Shown: piece by piece, positions 16,279-24,000 of the stretch
Layout: each line of letters starts with the position of its first letter
Numbering within the stretch: the stretch's first letter is position 1
Assembly: GCA_937872385.1 (NCBI GenBank)
Contig: CALMSO010000043.1
Span: 1 to 44,247, forward strand
Direction of reading: 5' to 3'
DNA length: 44,247 bases
Source of the DNA: an uncultured Saprospiraceae bacterium
Lineage (GTDB): Bacteria > Bacteroidota > Bacteroidia > Chitinophagales > Saprospiraceae
Translations under genes and position numbers: made by a program
The notes under the pieces: model-generated
Seen by the model: only the letters and a program-made list of their open reading frames with translations
What the model was told of the DNA's origin: nothing
Databases searched by the model: none

Positions 16279-18555
16279 CTAAACCTCGACCACCTGCAAT
16301 TTCGCATATTTCAACATAATCCTTTTTTTCGGCTCGTCGAGGTCTTTGAAATGAATGGTCGCCACCGGGTTATCCTTGTTGCCCTCCATGCTGAGCACTT
16401 TGCCTGCACCAAATTTGAGGTGCAACACCGCCGCACCCACCTTAATCTCCTCCAGCGGGCTGGGCTTGAAGGTAGCCGGGTCAATCCGGATGGTCGGCTC
16501 GTTCATGGCGCGTTTGAAATGCCCCATGACTTTGGCCACCGGCGTCTCCTCCTGCACTTTGGAAAGCGAGCGCACCGCCGCCGTACTCTCCACATGCTGG
16601 TGCGGTATCTCCGCCAGAAAACGACTTGGCTCGCCGCTGCGCAACTGCCCGTAGCGATAGCGCGAAGTGGCATACGACAGCGTGAGGTACTCCTCGGCGC
16701 GGGTGATGGCTACATAAAATAGGCGGCGCTCTTCGTCCAACTGCTCCGGCGCATCCATCGAAAGGAAAGAGGGAAAAAGATTCTCCTCTAAGCCTGCTAC
16801 GAATACGGACCTGAATTCCAGCCCTTTAGCAGAGTGCACTGACATCAGGGTGACAAAATCGGCGGTGGTTTCATTTTGATCTAAATCGGTAATCAACGCA
16901 ATATTTTGCAGATAAGCCGCCAGGCTATTATCCGCTTGGTCGGTGCCAGCTACCGCTATCACGTCGTCTTCTACGAATGCCTGAATGCCGTCGAGCAGGG
17001 CGTTTACGTTTTCGAGGCGGCCCGCGCCTTCTATGGTCGTATCGTTTTTCAGTTCATCGAGCAGGCCCGAGCGTTTGGCGATGTAGGCGGCGATGTCGTA
17101 AGCGTTGTTGGTTTGGGCTTTGGCCGCAAAATCCTGAATCATGGCCACAAAATCGTTGATTGCGTTTTGGGTGCGCCCGCCGAGGTTGGCCTGCCCTAAG
17201 CATTGCCACATGGGCAAGTTCATTTGTCCGGCTAAGGCGCTGATTTTTTCGACGGTCGAATTGCCGATGGCGCGCTTCGGATAATTGATGATGCGACGCA
17301 GGGCTTCTTCATCTAACTGATTGATTGTCAGGCGTAAATATGCAATTAAATCCTTGACTTCCTTGCGCTGATAGAACGACAAGCCGCCATACACGCGGTA
17401 GGGCACATTGTACCGCCGCAGGTATTCCTCGAAGATGCGCGACTGGGCGTTGGTGCGATACAGAATGGCAATATCACTGTTGCTGAGGTGAAAGCGATTT
17501 TTTTGTTCTACAATGGTATCCACCACGCGTTTGCCTTCCTCGTTGTCGTTGACGGCTTTGATGACCTTGATCTTCTGCCCGACGCCTTTATCCGACCAAA
17601 TTTTCTTTTGTATCTGTTTTTTGTTATATGTAATCACTTCATTAGCAGCTTGTACAATGTGCTCGGTCGAACGATAGTTTTGTTCTAATTTAAACACCTG
17701 AAAACCGTAAGGCTTGAAGTCATTTTCAAAATCGAGGATATTCTGAATCGTGGCCCCCCGAAAAGCGTAAATACTTTGCGCGTCGTCGCCTACCACACAT
17801 ATATTGCGCGGGCTGCCGTTGTACTGCACCAATTTTTTTACAATGGCATATTGCAAATAATTAGTATCTTGAAATTCGTCCACCAGGATATATTTAAATT
17901 TCTGGCGATATTTATCCAACACATTATCAGGATTTTTTTGTAATAATTCGTACAAACGATACAATAAATCGTCAAAATCCATAGCGCCAGAACGCTTGCA
18001 GCGAGCAGTGTATTTTTCATAAATTTGCGCCGTCATGCCGCGCTTGGCGAGGCGGTCTTGCTCCATCAGCTCCGCATTATCAGCGTATAATTTTGGAGTA
18101 ATAAGATTGCTTTTGGCCGAAGAAATGCGCCCCCGAATGGCATTTACATTATACACATTTTTATCAAGATTCAATTCCTTAATAATGGCGCTCAGCACGC
18201 TTTTCGTATCTTCGGTATCATAAATCGTGAAATTGGACGGATAGCCGATTTTACTAGCTTCGACGCGCAAAATACGCGCAAAAATAGCGTGAAAAGTGCC
18301 TGCCCACACCTGATTGGCACGCTCGCCGACCACTTTAGCAATGCGCTCTTTCATTTCGCGGGCCGCCTTATTCGTAAAGGTGAGCGCCAGAATTTCCCAA
18401 GGAGGCACGCCCTGCTCGATGATGTGTGCAATGCGGTAGGTGAGCACGCGCGTTTTGCCCGAACCCGGCCCCGCCACCACCAGCACCGGCCCGTCGGTTG
18501 TCGTCACCGCTTGTCGCTGCACTGGGTTGAGTTCCTGTAAATAATTTTTACTCAT
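16279..18555 (-). CDS. UvrD/PcrA-type ATP-dependent DNA helicase
   Basis: A 758-residue superfamily 1A 3'-5' helicase. All motifs are present: Walker A GPGSGKT (29-35), Ia LTFTNKAAREM, II VDEFQDTNYLQY, III VVGDDAQSIYAFRGA, IV LEQNYRSTEHI, V LMSVHSAKGLEF and VI YVAITRAEEYLTLSYA. The C-terminal 60 residues (GAAVLHLKFGAGKVLSMEGN) form the Tudor-like domain typical of PcrA/UvrD, which binds RNA polymerase or partner proteins. Length matches the family (720-780). It acts in nucleotide excision repair, mismatch repair and removal of transcription or recombination blocks. No nuclease domain is fused. Whether it is UvrD or PcrA by orthology was not resolved. Confidence 0.95.
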   Translation of the reverse strand: MSKNYLQELNPVQRQAVTTTDGPVLVVAGPGSGKTRVLTYRIAHIIEQGVPPWEILALTFTNKAAREMKERIAKVVGERANQVWAGTFHAIFARILRVEASKIGYPSNFTIYDTEDTKSVLSAIIKELNLDKNVYNVNAIRGRISSAKSNLITPKLYADNAELMEQDRLAKRGMTAQIYEKYTARCKRSGAMDFDDLLYRLYELLQKNPDNVLDKYRQKFKYILVDEFQDTNYLQYAIVKKLVQYNGSPRNICVVGDDAQSIYAFRGATIQNILDFENDFKPYGFQVFKLEQNYRSTEHIVQAANEVITYNKKQIQKKIWSDKGVGQKIKVIKAVNDNEEGKRVVDTIVEQKNRFHLSNSDIAILYRTNAQSRIFEEYLRRYNVPYRVYGGLSFYQRKEVKDLIAYLRLTINQLDEEALRRIINYPKRAIGNSTVEKISALAGQMNLPMWQCLGQANLGGRTQNAINDFVAMIQDFAAKAQTNNAYDIAAYIAKRSGLLDELKNDTTIEGAGRLENVNALLDGIQAFVEDDVIAVAGTDQADNSLAAYLQNIALITDLDQNETTADFVTLMSVHSAKGLEFRSVFVAGLEENLFPSFLSMDAPEQLDEERRLFYVAITRAEEYLTLSYATSRYRYGQLRSGEPSRFLAEIPHQHVESTAAVRSLSKVQEETPVAKVMGHFKRAMNEPTIRIDPATFKPSPLEEIKVGAAVLHLKFGAGKVLSMEGNKDNPVATIHFKDLDEPKKRIMLKYAKLQVVEV

Positions 18556-18675
18556 TTTATTTACTTTATTATAATTTTACTCGCCGTTTATTATATGCTA
18601 TTTATGTTGCAAATAGCTGATAATGAACGAATGGAAAGATTTTACATCTAAAATCTAAGGTCTAAAAAAATACAA

Positions 18676-19017
18676 TTATTGATTTTCCAATGCTTCCCAA
18701 TACTCGACCGCGCGCCGGGTATGCGGTATGCAAATAGAGCCGCCGACGAGGTTGGCAATGGCGAAGACTTCAAATACTTCTGCGCGCGTGACGCCCAACT
18801 CGTGGCAACTGCCGAGATGGTAGCGAATGCAATCGTCGCAACGCAGCACCATGGAGGCTACGAGGCCCAGCAGTTCTTTGGTTTTTTTATCCAAAGCGCC
18901 ATCTTGATAGGCATTGGTATCGAGGTTGAAAAAGCGCTTGAGCACGAGGTTGTCTTCGGACAAAATCTTTTCGTTCATTTTGGAACGATAGGCGTTGAAT
19001 TCGTTTACGATGGACAT
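18676..19017 (-). CDS. AhpD-like carboxymuconolactone decarboxylase family protein
   Basis: A 113-residue all-helical protein. The motif LRCDDCIRYHLGSCHELG gives C60-D-D-C63 followed by H67, the redox-active CxxC plus His arrangement of the AhpD branch of the CMD family. A conserved glutamate precedes it (KELLGLVASM). Such proteins reduce peroxiredoxin partners or act as small peroxidases; no peroxiredoxin gene is adjacent. It is separated from the helicase gene by 120 bases of AT-rich low-complexity sequence, and upstream it has the telomere-like G-rich tract at 19051-19107. Family call is firm, partner unknown. Confidence 0.85.
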   Translation of the reverse strand: MSIVNEFNAYRSKMNEKILSEDNLVLKRFFNLDTNAYQDGALDKKTKELLGLVASMVLRCDDCIRYHLGSCHELGVTRAEVFEVFAIANLVGGSICIPHTRRAVEYWEALENQ

Positions 19018-19050
19018 GATGTTGGGTTGAATGGTTGAAAAAGGTTTAAA

Positions 19051-19107
19051 AGTTTAGGGGGGTTAGGGGGTTTAATTAAAAGTTTAGAGGGTTTAGGGGG
19101 TTTAGGG
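19051..19107 (+). repeat. Telomere-like TTTAGGG tract, G-quadruplex candidate
   Basis: The plus strand reads GTTTAGGGGGGTTAGGGGG, an AT spacer, then GTTTAGAGGGTTTAGGGGG and TTTAGGG. Five or more G-runs of three or longer are separated by TTTA-like loops, so a G-quadruplex is possible. It lies 34 bases upstream of the AhpD-like gene, on the opposite strand to that gene's mRNA. Confidence 0.5.
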
Positions 19108-19136
19108 ATTGATTAATAACTTTTGCGGTTTATAAT

Positions 19137-19275
19137 TCACCAGTTTATGATATTATAAACATTAGTAATGGCCAGACGACGGCTTGTCATCTGACCACTG
19201 CTGTTTTGAATGTGGTAAAGATAGACATTTTCCGACAAGAAAAGGGGGCATATTGGTAGAAAAGTAATGTGGCTA
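19137..19275 (-). pseudogene. Possible remnant of a T9SS C-terminal sorting domain
   Basis: Read on the minus strand, this stretch encodes LSENVYLYHIQNSSGQMTSR then RLAIT, which closely follows the end of type A T9SS sorting domains (usual form: LPxGVYLYRI, a polar turn, then a basic strand ending in LVI). Nothing upstream in the same frame continues the domain; it runs directly into the 3' end of the DRTGG gene. No start codon or signal peptide belongs to it. I infer the tail of a lost secreted protein gene; coincidence is possible because the match is only about 25 residues. Confidence 0.4.
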
Positions 19276-19291
19276 CCGTTGCAGAGCATTT

Positions 19292-20389
19292 TCAGTATCC
19301 GAGCGGTTGTAGGTGTACATGTGCTTGCACGATTTCGATGGCGCGTTGTACCTTCCAAGGAGTACGCAGGTTGATTTTTACTTCTATTCGACTGATTTTC
19401 AGGGCGGCGCCGTAGGTGTCGAGCGTAGTAGCTACCACTGGAATGCGGTGTTTTTCGACATAATCGCGGCGCGGAAAGTCCGCCAGAAACGCTGGTACGA
19501 AATCATATTCGCCAATAACGATGATGCCCGCCAGCGGCGATGGCTCCTCCGAGTTGCCCATGCCTTCAATGACGTCAATCACGTCGTTGATGCGACGAAA
19601 ACCTACAATAAGCAGCGTACGGCTGGCGGGGATTATTTCGCCGCGCTCGGCCAAAGCCCCAGAAACGGTGTGCTCCACCCAGTTGTCGAGTTTGTCTTCA
19701 TTGAAAAGGGTCACGCCGTTCACTGCCCGCCGGATGGTTTCCATGATGGGGTAGGTCAGGTTTTGATCAAATGGCAATACGCCCAGCAGCGGAATTCTCA
19801 TGGCATCGAGTTTTTTACCAACATAATGGCGCACCTTATCGAGCTTGGTTGGCAAAACTTTATTGAGAATAACGCCCCGAATAGGCACCTCCTGCTCTCG
19901 AAAGAGCGCGAGTTTTACGTTCAAATCGTCAATAGTGCTGCCTATGCCGCCCTCGGCAATCATCACTACGCTGGCTTGCAAGGCCTTTGCTACCTGTGCA
20001 TTCGACAGATCAATCACGCTGCCTACGCCCGGGTGCCCCGTACCTTCATAAACGACCACGTCGTGCTGCGCGTGCAGGCGCTCGGCCGCAGCCAGAATGC
20101 GCCCCTGAAAGTCGAAGCGCGTGGGGTCGTCAAGATACGCAGTGGTGAGGCCGCTGCCCACGATGACCGGGCTATGCTGCTCGGCCGAAAGCTCAAAATC
20201 CATCATACGGGCAAACAACAGCGCGTCTTTGTCCACCTTCAGGTCGCCGAGGTCCACAAATTCCTGCCCGAGGGGTTTGCAATAACCGACGTGGTAGCCC
20301 TGCTGGCGCAAAGCAGAAAAAATGCCCAGCGTACAGGTGGTTTTACCGACGTGCTGGCTGGTAGCTGCAATGTAAATTCGGTTGGTCAT
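19292..20389 (-). CDS. BioD-like P-loop/DRTGG protein (stand-alone Pta N-terminal region)
   Basis: A 365-residue protein. Residues 4-20 (RIYIAATSQHVGKTTCT) carry a dethiobiotin-synthetase-type P-loop, with GKTT at 15-18. Further P-loop landmarks are VVVYEGTGHPGVGSVIDLSN and GVILNKV. Residues about 210-330 form a DRTGG domain (GIIVIGEYDFVPAF ... TTLDTYGAALKISRIE). In many bacteria these two domains form the N-terminal half of long phosphotransacetylases, where they regulate the enzyme. Here the catalytic PTA domain is absent. The start overlaps the aceK stop by 4 bases (ATGA), so translation is coupled to aceK. A regulatory link with acetate/isocitrate metabolism is inference. Confidence 0.8.
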   Translation of the reverse strand: MTNRIYIAATSQHVGKTTCTLGIFSALRQQGYHVGYCKPLGQEFVDLGDLKVDKDALLFARMMDFELSAEQHSPVIVGSGLTTAYLDDPTRFDFQGRILAAAERLHAQHDVVVYEGTGHPGVGSVIDLSNAQVAKALQASVVMIAEGGIGSTIDDLNVKLALFREQEVPIRGVILNKVLPTKLDKVRHYVGKKLDAMRIPLLGVLPFDQNLTYPIMETIRRAVNGVTLFNEDKLDNWVEHTVSGALAERGEIIPASRTLLIVGFRRINDVIDVIEGMGNSEEPSPLAGIIVIGEYDFVPAFLADFPRRDYVEKHRIPVVATTLDTYGAALKISRIEVKINLRTPWKVQRAIEIVQAHVHLQPLGY

Positions 20390-22140
20390 AGTTTAGCGAT
20401 TGGCACTCGTTTCTCCTGATACATGTTACAAAAACGCAGTTGCTGATGATATGGAAAGACGTCCACAATTTCGCCACGGCGCAATTTTTCTTGGGTCTCT
20501 TGCCAGAATGCTACGTCGTACATATCCTGGTGCAATTGAAAAAACAGCTCGCGCACGTCTTCGCGGCCAATGAGAAAACGGGCAAATTCTTCTGGGAAAA
20601 TGTCATTCGGACGCACGGTGTACCAAGGCTCGGCTGCCATTTCGTCTTCATGATTGCGCGGAGCTGGTATGCGCCGAAAATTGCAATCGGTCAAAAAACA
20701 AATTTCATCATAATCATAAAACACTACTGTGCGTAACCGCGTGACGCCAAAGTTTTTCAACAGCATATCGCCCGGAAAAATGTTCACGGCTGCTAATTGT
20801 TTGATCGCTTTGCCATAATCGTCAATCACTCCTCCGGCCTCTTCTATCGAGGCGCGCTCTAAGAAAAGATTGAGCGGAATCATGCGTTTTTCTATATATA
20901 AATGCTTGATTTCTATTTTTTTATCAAAAACGCGTACTTTCGACGGCGCGTCTTGCAATAGTTCTTCTACCAATGCTTCGTCAAACCGATCCAGCTCGAA
21001 GACAAAATTTTCAAACATGTGGCTGTCGGCCATGCGCCCCACGCGGTCGTGCTGCGACACCAGTTCGTATTTTTCCTTTACTTCTTGTTCGCTAACGTTT
21101 TTAGGCGGCAAAAACTTGTCTTTGATGACTTTAAAAACCATATTGTACGAAGGCAAAGTAAATACACTCATCACCATGCCCTTGATGCCCGGCGCAATGA
21201 CAAAACGATCATCGGATTTGGCTAAATGCCGCAAAAAGTCGCGGTAAAGTACGGTTTTACCGTGTTTCACAAAACCAATAGAATTATACAATTCGCTCAG
21301 GCTTTTGAATGGAAGCATGGTTTGCAAAAAATCCACCATTTCGCTGGCAATATCGGTATCCACAAGGAAATAGGAGCGATTGTAGCTAAAAATAGAACTG
21401 ACGTCGTTCATTTCGGTGAGCAGCGCATCCACATAGATGCCGTTTTCCTCATTGAGCAAGGGCAGCACAAAAGGGTGAATGCGCTCGTCGAGGCACAAGC
21501 GGCCGACTAAATAAGCGCCTTTATTGCGAAAGAAAACCGAGCGCAACATTTCGATGCGGGCACTGCGGATGGTTTTGTATTCTGAATCCAATTTTTGTCG
21601 CAAGGCCTCAGCCACATAACGGATGTCGCGCTCGAGGTCTTCAAACGGTGTGTCAAAAGCATAGCAGGCCAGCACCTGCCGGATGGAAGTTTCCAGCGGG
21701 TTAGCTAAGAAAAAGGTATAATAAATAGGCAGCATAGACTTGAACTCCCGGTAGGAGCCGGTGGCGTGTACAAACATCAACTCCTCGTCGGCGCTCAGCC
21801 CTCGGTGGCTGTGCCGGAAAACAGAATTGTAGTACGTTTCGGCGATGTTGCGCGTGTTGAAATTCAAAATTTCGTCTAAATACATCTGCTTCATCTCACG
21901 CCATACGTCTCGGTCCTGCGCTTTGTTGCCCAGAAAAGCTACGATGCGCTCGGTGGTATTGCCCACCAAATCGCGGTACAGCGAAAGGCGCTCGCGGGAG
22001 TCGGCTTGAATGCCATGCCAGTCGCGGTGTTCAAATCGGATTTTCGCACGTTTGGTAATGCGTTTGAATTGCTGGTGATATTGAATATAATCGCCCAGAA
22101 TTAAATAAGCGGCGTCGTAAGGTAGCAGTTTTTCAAACAT
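20386..22140 (-). CDS. aceK: Isocitrate dehydrogenase kinase/phosphatase
   Basis: A 584-residue bifunctional enzyme that phosphorylates and dephosphorylates isocitrate dehydrogenase at one active site, controlling flow between the TCA cycle and the glyoxylate bypass. AceK-specific sequence is plain: the nucleotide loop APGIKGMVMSVFTLPSYN with the following lysine in MVFKVIKDKFLPPKNVS, then EKYELVSQHDRVGRMADSHM, then INIFPGD-type motif VNIFPGDMLLKNFGVTR and VVFYDYDEICFLTDCNFR. Length equals that of the E. coli enzyme (578). No isocitrate lyase or malate synthase gene is in the window. The gene is followed, with a 4-base overlap, by the BioD-like/DRTGG gene, an unusual partner. AceK is best known from Proteobacteria. 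Confidence 0.93.
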   Translation of the reverse strand: MFEKLLPYDAAYLILGDYIQYHQQFKRITKRAKIRFEHRDWHGIQADSRERLSLYRDLVGNTTERIVAFLGNKAQDRDVWREMKQMYLDEILNFNTRNIAETYYNSVFRHSHRGLSADEELMFVHATGSYREFKSMLPIYYTFFLANPLETSIRQVLACYAFDTPFEDLERDIRYVAEALRQKLDSEYKTIRSARIEMLRSVFFRNKGAYLVGRLCLDERIHPFVLPLLNEENGIYVDALLTEMNDVSSIFSYNRSYFLVDTDIASEMVDFLQTMLPFKSLSELYNSIGFVKHGKTVLYRDFLRHLAKSDDRFVIAPGIKGMVMSVFTLPSYNMVFKVIKDKFLPPKNVSEQEVKEKYELVSQHDRVGRMADSHMFENFVFELDRFDEALVEELLQDAPSKVRVFDKKIEIKHLYIEKRMIPLNLFLERASIEEAGGVIDDYGKAIKQLAAVNIFPGDMLLKNFGVTRLRTVVFYDYDEICFLTDCNFRRIPAPRNHEDEMAAEPWYTVRPNDIFPEEFARFLIGREDVRELFFQLHQDMYDVAFWQETQEKLRRGEIVDVFPYHQQLRFCNMYQEKRVPIAKL

Positions 22141-22232
22141 CGAGCATTTAGATTTGACCTAAATATACACATCTAACCGGCGATTTTGAAAATTTTATTT
22201 TGCCTTATTTACAATGGCTGCATTTTACAAAA

Positions 22233-22811
22233 TCAAAACCGGATGTGCGCTACCTCAATCAGTGGGCTGAGCGGCCAGGGCAGCATGGCGTTGAGCAGGC
22301 GGACATATTGAAAACGAGGCAAGTCTTCGGGGCGCAACGGTGCAGGTTGCAATACGCCAGCATCGAGCAGAAATTGTCGGCGGGTGCCAGCCAGCAAAGG
22401 GGCCGCAGGGGTCAGCCAGCGGTCAGCCTCCAGAAAGGCGATGTTGGCGTAAGAGGTATCGGTCAGGTAGCCATTTTGTACTATGAGCACATCATCGGCA
22501 TCGGTGGCGGCTACGTGCGCGTGCAGGCGGCTACGGTCGTGCCATTTGTAATGATAATCGAGGGTGTCGTCTATGATGAGCTGGAGCGAGCGCACCGGTC
22601 GGATGTTGTAAGGCTCAAATTCAATACACTGAATATCAGCATTATAGGTAATTCTGCATTTGTAAATGCCGTCGTCAAGATGGTCGGGAATGTGCAGGGC
22701 CTCAGCCAAATCTAACATTTGCGGACACGCAAAAACTTCCCGCCGCGTGCGGTTCATACGCTCCGCGTGGTACTTCAGCGGCAAGGCCACGCGCCGGCGC
22801 TCAATGCGCAA
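22233..22811 (-). CDS. pabC: Aminodeoxychorismate lyase-like class IV aminotransferase
   Basis: A pyridoxal-phosphate fold IV enzyme expected to convert 4-amino-4-deoxychorismate to p-aminobenzoate plus pyruvate. The PLP lysine sits in YHYKWHDR; DDVLIVQNGYLTDTSYANIA and TPAAPLLAGTRRQFLL are class landmarks. Coordinates use a TTG start at 22811, giving 192 residues. In-frame codons further upstream encode PLCIETLRIERRR, which is the usual N-terminal strand of this family. No ATG, GTG or TTG exists between that strand and the in-frame TAG at 22854-22856. The true start may be a rare ATT or ATC codon near 22834-22853. It follows pabB directly; PabB and PabC act in sequence in folate synthesis. 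Confidence 0.83.
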   Translation of the reverse strand: MRIERRRVALPLKYHAERMNRTRREVFACPQMLDLAEALHIPDHLDDGIYKCRITYNADIQCIEFEPYNIRPVRSLQLIIDDTLDYHYKWHDRSRLHAHVAATDADDVLIVQNGYLTDTSYANIAFLEADRWLTPAAPLLAGTRRQFLLDAGVLQPAPLRPEDLPRFQYVRLLNAMLPWPLSPLIEVAHIRF

Positions 22812-22861
22812 GGTTTCGATACAGAGCGGGGAAGTGCTGATTTTTGAAATAATCTATTGGT

Positions 22862-23863
22862 TTAAATTTTTGAAAACTGATATTTAGACGATTGAAAGAC
22901 AGGTAAATACACTTTATCAATCATTTCTTGGTATTCACTGCCAACTTCGCTAAAGGCGGTAATGCCGCCACCACTTTTATACACCAATCCGGTAGGCGTT
23001 TGTTCGATAAAACGGATCATCACGCCACAGTCGAGGTTGCTACCGTCAAAAATGCCGAATACGCCGGTGTAAAAACCGCGCTCGTACTGCTCGGCGGTGC
23101 GAATAATGTCAAGCGTTTTGGGCTTGGGTGCCCCACAGATAGAGCCAGCCGGCAGCAGTTGAAAGAGCAGGTCGCCGAGTCGGGCGCGATAGTCTTTGGG
23201 CAAATCCCCCACAATTTTTGAGCTTACTTGTAGCAGGTTTTTGCTGGCGGTATGCACCTGCTCCACGTAGCGTAGGGCTTCCACGCGCACGTTGTGGGCT
23301 ACCATGCTCAGGTCATTGCGAATGAGATCTACGATGGTATAATGCTCGGCAATTTCTTTTTTATCTTGCAAAATAATTGTTTTGGCATTGGGAATGGCTG
23401 CGTCAATGGTACCTTTCATCGGGAAAGAAGCAATTTGCCCGGCGCGGATTTGCACAAAAATTTCCGGCGAAAACACCACAAAACGCTCGCGGAGCCATAA
23501 TTTGTACCGTGCGCGGCTGTATTGAAAAATGTCTCGGAGGCTGAGATTGGTCACGATGGGCGTCGGGTTGGTCAGATTTACCAAAAAACTGTTGCCCGCC
23601 TGAATCTGATTCGTTACAAAATGGAACTGCCGCTCGTATTCGGCGAAAGCCATCGGAAATTTTTCAAAAACAACTGTGGATACCGGAGCGCTTGTGCGCG
23701 GAGCGTTGCTGCGGCCATTTACTTCATATAATAATTCTGCCGGGCGCACCTCCGCTAAAGGCAAGACGATTGCTTGCGCGCAGGCAAAATCAATGGCAAA
23801 CAGGAAGGGCGTGCCTTGCTGTCCCAATTTGTTCATTTGTGTAATGGCGAATGTCCGTTGCAT
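22862..23863 (-). CDS. pabB: Aminodeoxychorismate synthase component I
   Basis: A 333-residue chorismate-binding enzyme, the short form common in Bacteroidota. It converts chorismate plus ammonia, from a glutaminase partner, to 4-amino-4-deoxychorismate. The catalytic lysine motif reads SFPMKGTIDA, then EHYTIVDLIRNDLS, LLPAGSICGAPKPKTLDII, GFYTGVFGIFDG and GGGITAFSEVGSEYQEMIDK; the last holds the metal-binding glutamates. PabB is favoured over TrpE or MenF by length, by PMKGT and by the adjoining pabC, whose reading frame begins immediately after this stop codon. No glutaminase (pabA) gene is nearby, so TrpG/PabA must be supplied from elsewhere. Confidence 0.9.
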   Translation of the reverse strand: MQRTFAITQMNKLGQQGTPFLFAIDFACAQAIVLPLAEVRPAELLYEVNGRSNAPRTSAPVSTVVFEKFPMAFAEYERQFHFVTNQIQAGNSFLVNLTNPTPIVTNLSLRDIFQYSRARYKLWLRERFVVFSPEIFVQIRAGQIASFPMKGTIDAAIPNAKTIILQDKKEIAEHYTIVDLIRNDLSMVAHNVRVEALRYVEQVHTASKNLLQVSSKIVGDLPKDYRARLGDLLFQLLPAGSICGAPKPKTLDIIRTAEQYERGFYTGVFGIFDGSNLDCGVMIRFIEQTPTGLVYKSGGGITAFSEVGSEYQEMIDKVYLPVFQSSKYQFSKI

Positions 23864-23962
23864 ATGAGTGCACTAACAATTGAGCAAGCGCAAGGGTTCC
23901 TTGAAACGTGCTATCTTGCGACAAATTGTACAAGTCTTTTTCCGCAAGTGCTGGTAGAAAGC

Positions 23963-23970
23963 TATTTTTG
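23963..23970 (+). promoter_or_regulatory. -7 box upstream of the metalloprotease gene
   Basis: TATTTTTG matches TAnnTTTG, 31 bases before the ATG at 24001; the -33 region is TTTTTC rather than TTG. Because the box lies inside a longer ORF that opens at 23908, it supports the ATG at 24001 as the real start. Confidence 0.45.
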
Positions 23971-24000
23971 CTGTTTAATGAAAAAAACTCAACACTTCTG

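Noticed and set aside
16279..18555. UvrD-type helicase as the missing AddA partner of the nuclease at 9195-11912
   Set aside because: It reads as a standard UvrD/PcrA with the Tudor-like tail and no nuclease domain, and five other features separate the two genes.
23908..24000. Earlier ATG for the metalloprotease
   Set aside because: It places 31 polar residues before a good signal peptide, and the likely -7 box lies inside this stretch.
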